In this document: positions 57,518 through 64,000 of the stretch, one piece after another
Numbering within the stretch: position 1 is the stretch's first letter
How the letters are laid out: every line of letters begins with the position of its first letter
NCBI GenBank assembly: GCA_049889415.1
Contig: JBMHDL010000003.1
Coordinates: 1 to 64,000, forward strand
From: JAYQKL01 sp049889415
GTDB lineage: Bacteria > Pseudomonadota > Alphaproteobacteria > RS24
Direction: 5' to 3'
DNA: 64,000 nt
Notes under the pieces: model-generated
The model's database searches: none
Told to the model about the DNA's origin: nothing
The model's input: only the letters and a program-made list of their open reading frames with translations
Translations under genes and position numbers: made by a program

Positions 57518-58500
57518 CAGACATCATCCCCGATATCCGGCAGATTTCGTGCCAACATGTCCAGACACGCCATACGCACTGCAACACCCATCTCGACCTG
57601 TTCGGCAATAAGACTGCGTTGTGGGTCATCAGCCAGAGCGCTGTCAATCTCGACACCGCGATTCATCGGGCCGGGGTGCATGACAACAGCGTCGTCTTTC
57701 GCAAAAGCCAGCTTGTCGTAGTCAAGACCGTACAGGTGATAATATTCGCGCTCCGACGGAATAAGGGCGCCCTTCATGCGCTCCCGTTGGATCCGCAGCA
57801 TCATCACGACATCACAGCCGGCCAGCCCCTGTTCCATATTGGTGAAACAATGCGCACCGAGCCGGCCAATTTCACTGGGCAGCATGGTGGAGGGACCAAT
57901 CAGATGCACGGTGGCGCCCATGGCGGATAACAGCAGAATGTTGGAGCGCGCCACACGCGAGTGTTTGATGTCGCCGCAAATCGCGACTTTCAGGCCCTGC
58001 AGCTTGTTGAACCTGCGGCGCATGGTCAGGGCGTCGAGCAGTGCCTGTGTCGGGTGCTCATGCGACCCATCACCAGCGTTAAGCACAGCGCAGCTGACTT
58101 TTTGGGCCAGCAGATTGACGGCGCCCGAGGAGCCGTGACGCACGACCAGAAGATCCGGATTCATGGCATTGAGCGTGACGGCGGTATCGAGCAGGGTTTC
58201 GCCCTTATTCACCGAGCTGGTGGCGATGTTCATGTTCATGACATCAGCTCCGAGCCGTTTGCCGGCCAGCTCAAACGAGCTTTGCGTGCGGGTCGAGCTT
58301 TCAAAGAACAGATTGATTTGAGTGCGCCCCTGCAAGACATCAGATTTTTTGTTGGCGCGCCGATTCTGGCCGACATAGCTGTCGGCAAGGTCGAGAAGGG
58401 CGGTGATGTCAAACGGGGAAAGCGCTTCGATCCCGAGCAAATGTTTGTGCTCGAAGGGCATGTCCGGAAGCCCGGACGACTTTGGCTGCTTACTTGTCAT
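57517..58500 (-). CDS. pyrB: Aspartate carbamoyltransferase catalytic subunit
   Basis: PyrB condenses carbamoyl phosphate and aspartate in pyrimidine synthesis. The 327-residue protein has the carbamoyl-phosphate loop FESSTRT near residues 66-72, HGSSGAVNLLA near 116-126 and HPTQALLDALTM near 144-155, so the active site is intact. The regulatory PyrI is not seen. Its stop overlaps the start of the dihydroorotase-like gene, consistent with a PyrB:PyrC' complex of the Pseudomonas type. It has no gene close upstream on its strand except ruvX, whose stop lies 67 bases away. Confidence 0.95.
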   Translation of the reverse strand: MTSKQPKSSGLPDMPFEHKHLLGIEALSPFDITALLDLADSYVGQNRRANKKSDVLQGRTQINLFFESSTRTQSSFELAGKRLGADVMNMNIATSSVNKGETLLDTAVTLNAMNPDLLVVRHGSSGAVNLLAQKVSCAVLNAGDGSHEHPTQALLDALTMRRRFNKLQGLKVAICGDIKHSRVARSNILLLSAMGATVHLIGPSTMLPSEIGRLGAHCFTNMEQGLAGCDVVMMLRIQRERMKGALIPSEREYYHLYGLDYDKLAFAKDDAVVMHPGPMNRGVEIDSALADDPQRSLIAEQVEMGVAVRMACLDMLARNLPDIGDDV

Positions 58501-58567
58501 TAAAACCCGATTATATACGCTTCGCCTGATTGTTTGGCAAGTTAATTTGCAGATAGCTCAAATTGTT

Positions 58568-59059
58568 TTAAATATTCTGCTCCTGCAGGTAATCGAGATA
58601 GCCCTGCAGGATATAAGCGGCGGCCATTTTGTCGACCGCTTCGGCGCGTTTGGCGCGGCTGGTGTCGGCTTCCAGGAGTGTGCGCGTCACCGCCATGGTG
58701 GACAGGCGTTCATCCCATAAAATAACTGGCAGATTATGACCACGGGCTAACAGGTTGCGGATAAAGGCGCGGGTGGATTGCGCGCGCGGGCCTTCCGACC
58801 CGTCCATATTGAGCGGCAGACCGAAAACCAGACCACCAATATTCTGTTCCGACATGACGGCTACAAGCGCGGTAGCATCCTGACCGAATTTTTTCCGCCG
58901 GATGGTGTCCAGTGGCGTCGCAATTGAAAATTCCGTGTCGGATATGGCCAGCCCGATGGTTTTGTCGCCGAGATCGAGACCCAGAAGGCGCTGGTTTTTC
59001 TCCAGTAGGGTGGGTAGAGCGGTTTTGTCATCAAGCAGGGCCATAGCCGCTTGTAGCAT
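58568..59059 (-). CDS. ruvX: Putative pre-16S rRNA nuclease / Holliday junction resolvase RuvX (YqgF)
   Basis: This 163-residue RNase H-fold protein matches YqgF. It has LGLDLGDKTIGLAISD at residues 28-43 with the catalytic aspartate, GLPLNMDGSEG near 78-88 and LWDERLSTMAV near 114-124. In E. coli it is an essential nuclease that finishes the 5' end of 16S rRNA; the Holliday junction name comes from the family. It is divergent from gatC and upstream of pyrB, a usual alphaproteobacterial order. Confidence 0.92.
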   Translation of the reverse strand: MLQAAMALLDDKTALPTLLEKNQRLLGLDLGDKTIGLAISDTEFSIATPLDTIRRKKFGQDATALVAVMSEQNIGGLVFGLPLNMDGSEGPRAQSTRAFIRNLLARGHNLPVILWDERLSTMAVTRTLLEADTSRAKRAEAVDKMAAAYILQGYLDYLQEQNI

Positions 59060-59179
59060 CCCGGCGTTTTTTTTGCATCACTTGTGTTGGCGTGTCTTGC
59101 ACTGGGCCTGCGCCGGTGATAGGTTCCCCTCAACTGCCGCCAAGACAATATAAAGCTTGTAAAAACCGTGAGGAATTCG

Positions 59180-59467
59180 ATGTCTGTAGATGAAAAGACC
59201 GTGCGCCGTATTGCTGATTTGGCCCGCATCGCCGTGCCAGATGATGACGTAGCGAATCTTGCCAAAGAGTTGAATGACATACTCGGCTTTGTCGAACAGC
59301 TTTCAGAAGTAAAGACGGATGGTATCCAACCCATGACCAGTGTTGTGGAGCGGGAAATCAAACGACGCGAGGATGTGGTCAGTGATGGCGGGTATGCGGA
59401 CAATATTGTGGCCAATGCACCGGTGCAGGACGACAATTATTTTGCCGTGCCCAAGGTGGTGGAATAG
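59180..59467 (+). CDS. gatC: Asp-tRNA(Asn)/Glu-tRNA(Gln) amidotransferase subunit C
   Basis: GatC holds GatA and GatB together in the complex that amidates misacylated Glu-tRNA-Gln and Asp-tRNA-Asn. The 95-residue protein starts MSVDEKTVRRIADLARIAV and ends with the typical APVQDDNYFAVPKVVE. I use the ATG at 59180 with TGAGG nine bases upstream; a GTG four codons earlier is less likely. gatA starts two bases after the stop. Confidence 0.95.
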   Translation: MSVDEKTVRRIADLARIAVPDDDVANLAKELNDILGFVEQLSEVKTDGIQPMTSVVEREIKRREDVVSDGGYADNIVANAPVQDDNYFAVPKVVE

Positions 59468-59469
59468 CT

Positions 59470-60945
59470 ATGAGCAAATTGATTGAACTGACACTGGCCG
59501 AAGCCCGTGACGGGTTACGCCGAGGTGACTTCACCGCGACGGAACTAACACAAGCCCATTTGAATCAAATTGCCGTCAGCGGAAAGCTCAACGCTGTAGT
59601 CTGTGAAACACCCGATAAGGCCTTATCCATGGCCGCAGCGTCTGATGAGCGCCTGAAAAGCGGCTCGGCCGGCAAGCTTGAAGGTCTGCCGATTGGGGTC
59701 AAGGATTTGTTCTGCACCCAAGGGGTGCGGGCCACCGCATGTTCCAAAATTCTCGGTGACTTCACGCCGCCTTATGAAAGCACTGTCACCGCCAATCTGT
59801 GGGCGGCCGGTGCCGTGCATCTTGCAAAACTCAACAATGACGAGTTTGCCATGGGCTCCTCCAATGAAACCTCTCATTTTGGGCCTGTCATCAACCCTTG
59901 GAAACGCCAGGGTGACGACACGTCGCTTGTACCCGGTGGTTCATCCGGCGGATCTTCCTCAGCGGTTGCAGCGCAAATCGGTATTGCCGCAACAGCGACA
60001 GATACAGGCGGCTCCATCCGCCAGCCGGCGGCCTTTACCGGCACGGTCGGGCTGAAGCCGACTTATGGGCGGTGTTCGCGCTGGGGGATTGTTGCCTTTG
60101 CCTCTTCACTAGATCAGGCCGGCCCGATTACGCGCACCGTCAAGGATGCCGCCATCATGCTGGAGGCTATGGCCGGACATGATTTGAAAGATACCACCTC
60201 TGTGGATATGCCTGTGCCTGATTATGAGGCGGCCTTGACCGGAGATATTCGCGGCTTGCGTATTGGCATCCCCAAAGAGTATCGGGTGGACGGCATGTCG
60301 GCCGAAATTGATGCCTTGTGGCAACAGGGCATTGACTGGCTGAAGCAGGCCGGGGCGGAAATTGTTGATGTCAGCCTGCCGCATACCAAATATGCGCTGC
60401 CGGCCTATTACATTATTGCGCCGGCGGAGGCGTCGTCCAATCTGGCGCGCTATGATGGGGTACGCTATGGCGAACGGGTTGAGGGCGAAGACATTGCCGA
60501 CATGTACGCCAAGACGCGCGGTGCCGGGTTCGGCTCTGAGGTGCGCCGCCGTATCATGATCGGCACTTATGTGCTCTCGGCCGGCTATTATGACGCCTAT
60601 TACCGCAAAGCGCTGCAGGTGCGCCGCCTGATTTCAGAGGATTTCAACAATGCCTATGAAAAGTGCGACCTGCTCTTGACCCCGACAACCCCGTCTGCGG
60701 CTTTCGGTCTGGGTGAAAATCAGGATGACCCGCTGGCCATGTATCTCAATGATGTGTTTACGGTGACCGTCAATCTGGCTGGGCTGCCTGGGATTTCCAT
60801 CCCGGCCGGGCTGGACACGCAAGGGCTCCCCTTGGGCCTGCAACTTGTTGGTCAGGCGTTTGGCGAAGAAACACTTTTGCGCGCGGCCGGTGTGCTGGAG
60901 CAGGCGGCCGGGTTCACGGCGAAACCGCAGGAATGGTGGGTGTAA
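59470..60945 (+). CDS. gatA: Asp-tRNA(Asn)/Glu-tRNA(Gln) amidotransferase subunit A
   Basis: GatA is the glutaminase of the complex and releases ammonia for transfer. The 491-residue amidase-signature protein has the catalytic lysine in GVKDLF near residue 77, the serine-rich signature GGSSGGSSSAVAA near 157-169 and the nucleophile serine in DTGGSIRQPAA near 178-188. Length is normal. gatB starts one base after its TAA. Confidence 0.96.
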   Translation: MSKLIELTLAEARDGLRRGDFTATELTQAHLNQIAVSGKLNAVVCETPDKALSMAAASDERLKSGSAGKLEGLPIGVKDLFCTQGVRATACSKILGDFTPPYESTVTANLWAAGAVHLAKLNNDEFAMGSSNETSHFGPVINPWKRQGDDTSLVPGGSSGGSSSAVAAQIGIAATATDTGGSIRQPAAFTGTVGLKPTYGRCSRWGIVAFASSLDQAGPITRTVKDAAIMLEAMAGHDLKDTTSVDMPVPDYEAALTGDIRGLRIGIPKEYRVDGMSAEIDALWQQGIDWLKQAGAEIVDVSLPHTKYALPAYYIIAPAEASSNLARYDGVRYGERVEGEDIADMYAKTRGAGFGSEVRRRIMIGTYVLSAGYYDAYYRKALQVRRLISEDFNNAYEKCDLLLTPTTPSAAFGLGENQDDPLAMYLNDVFTVTVNLAGLPGISIPAGLDTQGLPLGLQLVGQAFGEETLLRAAGVLEQAAGFTAKPQEWWV

Positions 60946-60946
60946 T

Positions 60947-62419
60947 ATGGCTGAGAACAAATTGATATCCGGCGCAACCGGAGACTGGGAAATTGTTTTG
61001 GGTCTTGAGGTTCATGCACAAGTTTCATCACAGGCCAAACTGTTTTCCGGATCTTCAACGGAATATGGCGCCGAGCCGAATGCTCAGGTCAGTTTTGTTG
61101 ACGCCGCCATGCCGGGCATGTTGCCGGTCATCAACTGGAAATGTGTGGAACAGGCTGTCCGCACAGGTCTGGGGCTGAAGGCCCAAATCAACAATTACTC
61201 CGTATTTGACCGGAAAAACTATTTTTATCCGGATTTGCCGCAGGGCTATCAGATTTCCCAGTTTCAGCAGCCGATTGTCGGCGAGGGCGAAATCGTCATT
61301 GAATTGGATGACGGTGAAACCAAAACGGTCGGCATTGAGCGTCTGCATCTGGAGCAGGATGCCGGGAAATCCATGCATGACCAGCATCCGGATATGAGCT
61401 TTGTTGATTTGAATCGCTCGGGTGTGGCCCTGATGGAAATTGTCTCAAAACCGGATATGCGTTCGGCCGCCGAGGCGCAGGCCTATGTCAAGAAACTGCG
61501 GGCCATTCTGCGCTATCTGGGAACCTGTGACGGCAATATGGAAAAAGGCAGCATGCGGGCCGATGTCAATGTCTCCGTCCGTAAACCCGGTGATGCGCTC
61601 GGCACGCGCTGCGAAATCAAGAATGTCAATTCCATCCGGTTTATCGGACAGGCGATTGACTATGAGGCGCGCCGTCAGATCGCCCTGATTGAGGATGGCG
61701 GAACGGTGGATCAGGAAACCCGCCTGTTTGACCCGAATAAGGGTGAGACCCGGTCCATGCGCTCCAAAGAAGAGGCGCATGACTACCGCTATTTCCCGGA
61801 TCCGGATTTGTTACCCTTGACCTTTTCAGATGCCTTTGTGGAAGACATCAAGGCGACCCTGCCGGAATTGCCGGACGAGAAAAAGCAGCGCTTCATGGAC
61901 GCCTATAGTCTGAAGGAATATGATGCCGGCGTCTTGGTGTCGGAACTGGATAACGCCGATTTCTTTGAGGCGGTCGCCAATGGGCGCGATGCAAAAGCGG
62001 CGGCCAATATGGTTATCGGTTCGGTGTTCGCTGGATTGAACAAAATCAACAAACCCATCAGCGAGTCCCCAGTGAGTGCGGCACAGGTGGGTGAATTGAT
62101 TGATTTGATCGCCGACAACACCATTTCCGGGCGCATTGCCAAGGATGTGTTTGAAATGATGTTCTATGACGGCGATGACCAAGGCAAAGACCCGTCTACT
62201 CTGGTTGAGGAGAAGGGCTTGAAACAGGTCACAGATACCGGCGCCATTGAGGCGGCCGTGGACGAGGTGATCGCCGCCAATCCGGATAAGGTGGAGCAGG
62301 CCAGGGAAAAACCGAAAATGGCGGGCTGGTTTGTTGGCCAGGTTATGCAGGCCACTGGCGGCAAGGCCAATCCGCAGGCCGTGAATCAGCTTGTCATGCA
62401 AAAACTCGGCCTTGAGTGA
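60947..62419 (+). CDS. gatB: Asp-tRNA(Asn)/Glu-tRNA(Gln) amidotransferase subunit B
   Basis: GatB phosphorylates the misacylated tRNA and completes amide transfer. The 490-residue protein has GLEVHAQVSSQAKLFSGSS near residues 17-35, RKNYFYPDLPQGYQISQF near 90-107, and the C-terminal YqeY-like domain. The ATG at 60947 is chosen over the longer frame, which overlaps gatA. Presence of GatCAB implies that this organism makes at least Gln-tRNA-Gln by amidation, as is usual in alphaproteobacteria. Confidence 0.96.
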   Translation: MAENKLISGATGDWEIVLGLEVHAQVSSQAKLFSGSSTEYGAEPNAQVSFVDAAMPGMLPVINWKCVEQAVRTGLGLKAQINNYSVFDRKNYFYPDLPQGYQISQFQQPIVGEGEIVIELDDGETKTVGIERLHLEQDAGKSMHDQHPDMSFVDLNRSGVALMEIVSKPDMRSAAEAQAYVKKLRAILRYLGTCDGNMEKGSMRADVNVSVRKPGDALGTRCEIKNVNSIRFIGQAIDYEARRQIALIEDGGTVDQETRLFDPNKGETRSMRSKEEAHDYRYFPDPDLLPLTFSDAFVEDIKATLPELPDEKKQRFMDAYSLKEYDAGVLVSELDNADFFEAVANGRDAKAAANMVIGSVFAGLNKINKPISESPVSAAQVGELIDLIADNTISGRIAKDVFEMMFYDGDDQGKDPSTLVEEKGLKQVTDTGAIEAAVDEVIAANPDKVEQAREKPKMAGWFVGQVMQATGGKANPQAVNQLVMQKLGLE

Positions 62420-62532
62420 TACACAGACCCTTATGCCACATCTGGTTATATTTTTTGTTTTGGGGTTTTTAAGCTTGCTTGCGGGTTGTATGATTGGCTA
62501 GGTTTATGCCAGAGCATTTTGGGGGGGATGAA

Positions 62533-63999
62533 ATGTCAGTATCAGCAGATAGTATCAAATTAAAGAAAAGCCTGAAGGACACACCCGTATCGACGATGAA
62601 GCGGATTGTTGCGGCGCAGAAAAAGGCCCACCTGGATGAGGGGCCGGCCTCTGTTTCAACGCGCATTGACCGGATGGATCGCTGCATCACGCTTTTGAAA
62701 GAGAATGATCACATCATAACTGAGGCCATCAATGCCGATTTCGGTAACCGGCCTCTGCATTTATCCATGATGGCGGATGTCGCGTCTCCGATTATGGACA
62801 TGCAGAACGCAAAGAAAAATGTCACGAAATGGATGCGTACGGAAAAGCGCAAAACCAATTTCCCTTTCAATCTTTTGGGTGCCCGTTCAAAAGTCGAATA
62901 TCAGCCCTTGGGTTGTGTCGGCAATATTGTTCCATGGAACTTCCCGGTTGGCTTGACCTTTGCACCTCTGGCCAGCATTTTTGCCGCCGGCAACCGCTCC
63001 GTTATCAAACCGTCCGAATTCACGCCACATACTTCCAACCTGCTCAAAGCATTGGTTGAGGAATATTTTGACGAGACCGAATTGGCGGTTGTCACCGGTG
63101 GGCCAAAGGTTGGCGCCGCCTTTGCGAAATTGCCCTTTGACCACCTGCTGTTTACCGGTGGTACAGCTATTGCCCCGCATATTCTGAGTGCGGCCTCAGA
63201 GGGTATTGTGCCGGTAACGCTGGAGCTGGGTGGGAAATCTCCCGTGATTGTTTCCGACACGGCTGATTTTGAGCTGGCAGCAAAGCGTATCATGAACGGT
63301 AAAATGATGAATGCCGGCCAAATCTGCCTGGCGCCCGATTACATCATGGTTTCCAAAGAGCGGCATGATGAGCTTGTGGATGGTCTGCAGAAAGCGGCCA
63401 AAGACATGTATCCGACCCTTAAGGACAATCCGGACTATACTTCGGTCATCAATGAGCGGCATTATGACCGCATTAAGGGATACGTTAAGGATGCCGCCCG
63501 CAAGGACGCAGAAATTGTTGAGATCAATCCCGCCGATGAGGACTTCCGTCAGCAGGAGCATTACAAAATTCCGCCGACCTTAATTCTCAAGCCATCCGAC
63601 CGGATGAAGGTCATGCAGGAGGAGATTTTCGGACCTCTCCTACCGATCAAAACCTATGACAGCGTGCAGGAGGCCATTACTTATGTGAATGAGCGACCGC
63701 ATCCGCTGGCCGTTTATTATTTTGGTCAGGACAAGGAACAGGAAAACCGCGTTGTGTCGCAAACAACATCAGGCGGGGTCTGCGTTAATGATGTGCTCAG
63801 TCACATCCAGCAGGAAGATCTGCCTTTTGGCGGTGTTGGGCCGAGCGGAACCGGTGCTTATTATGGCTTTGACGGGTTCAAGAATTTCAGCCATGCCAAG
63901 GCGGTTTATCGCCAGACCAAAAATGATACGGTCACTGCTATGCTGCGGCCGCCCTATGGTGACAAAATCCTCAACCTTTTGAAGACCATGACAAAATAG
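62533..63999 (+). CDS. Coniferyl aldehyde dehydrogenase-type enzyme
   Basis: This 488-residue aldehyde dehydrogenase resembles coniferyl-aldehyde dehydrogenases: the NAD-binding IVPWNFPVGLTFAPL near residues 135-149, general base in LELGGKSP and catalytic cysteine in NAGQICLAPDYI near 258-269. The ATG at 62533 follows GGGGGGGATGAA and is preferred over an ATG at 62506 and a TTG at 62494. It stands alone after gatB. The aldehyde it uses (aromatic or long-chain) cannot be told. It ends one base before the window edge. Confidence 0.88.
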   Translation: MSVSADSIKLKKSLKDTPVSTMKRIVAAQKKAHLDEGPASVSTRIDRMDRCITLLKENDHIITEAINADFGNRPLHLSMMADVASPIMDMQNAKKNVTKWMRTEKRKTNFPFNLLGARSKVEYQPLGCVGNIVPWNFPVGLTFAPLASIFAAGNRSVIKPSEFTPHTSNLLKALVEEYFDETELAVVTGGPKVGAAFAKLPFDHLLFTGGTAIAPHILSAASEGIVPVTLELGGKSPVIVSDTADFELAAKRIMNGKMMNAGQICLAPDYIMVSKERHDELVDGLQKAAKDMYPTLKDNPDYTSVINERHYDRIKGYVKDAARKDAEIVEINPADEDFRQQEHYKIPPTLILKPSDRMKVMQEEIFGPLLPIKTYDSVQEAITYVNERPHPLAVYYFGQDKEQENRVVSQTTSGGVCVNDVLSHIQQEDLPFGGVGPSGTGAYYGFDGFKNFSHAKAVYRQTKNDTVTAMLRPPYGDKILNLLKTMTK

Positions 64000-64000
64000 G

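Noticed and set aside
56711..57721. 336-codon plus-strand frame over the dihydroorotase-like gene and pyrB
   Set aside because: Antisense to two overlapping genes with clear homology; translation looks random.
1..64000. CRISPR array, insertion sequence, prophage or plasmid origin
   Set aside because: No regularly spaced repeats, transposase, integrase or phage structural gene was found on either strand.

Overview
This window is a dense, almost gap-free piece of an alphaproteobacterial chromosome with moderate GC. The class assignment rests on several markers together: a MipZ-type division ATPase, an ATP12-family F1-ATPase chaperone, DUF1489, DUF3572 and DUF983 proteins, a DinB with an N-terminal zinc ribbon, long C-terminal tails on ribosomal proteins L3 and L17, and the gene order ruvX-pyrB-pyrC-plsY-dprA-topA-rnr-DUF983-NUDIX-rpmG. 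I cannot place it below class. I see no insertion sequence, prophage or CRISPR array, and no stretch over 300 bases without a gene.

Layout. 1-14 kb: the 3' end of tuf, then the S10, spc and alpha ribosomal protein operons with secY, adk and rpoA, closed by a strong intrinsic terminator that lies inside the signal-peptide codons of the next gene. 14-24 kb: an HtrA/Deg protease, an RluA-family pseudouridine synthase, a HAD phosphatase, ATP12, both subunits of a propionyl-CoA-type carboxylase, lipB (reverse), a siroheme-pathway dehydrogenase overlapping APS reductase, and tRNA-Leu(GAG). 24-33 kb is the most accessory-looking part: a sulfotransferase/SDR pair, a tight aldehyde dehydrogenase-TauD dioxygenase-amidotransferase operon, a divergent Na+/alanine-type symporter with an FkbM methyltransferase, a thiolase, a SprT-like metalloprotease and a DUF962 membrane protein. 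33-44 kb: mgtE with a secreted Kelch propeller, DUF1489, panC with an SDR, mipZ, a D,D-carboxypeptidase fused to a SPOR domain, and clpS-clpA. 43-59 kb is read almost entirely from the minus strand: HIT, FemAB-like, RidA, dinB, HAD, DUF3572, rpmG, NUDIX, DUF983, rnr, topA, dprA, plsY, a dihydroorotase-like gene, pyrB and ruvX. 59-64 kb: gatC-gatA-gatB and a coniferyl-type aldehyde dehydrogenase.

Most of the window is housekeeping: translation, protein export, proteolysis, pyrimidine, lipoate, pantothenate and siroheme synthesis, DNA topology and uptake, and cell division. Points worth a second look are: the terminator that doubles as signal-peptide code (htrA); the 'dihydroorotase' that lacks its metal ligands and is probably a structural partner of PyrB; the uncharacterised ALDH-TauD-amidotransferase operon with a perfect dyad in its promoter; the absence of divK-pleD from a locus where they are commonly found; a GANTC methylation site beside the mipZ -10 box; and a near-consensus alphaproteobacterial SOS box in front of dinB. 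No single element is clearly a wholly new system; the ALDH-TauD-amidotransferase operon is the best candidate for an undescribed pathway.
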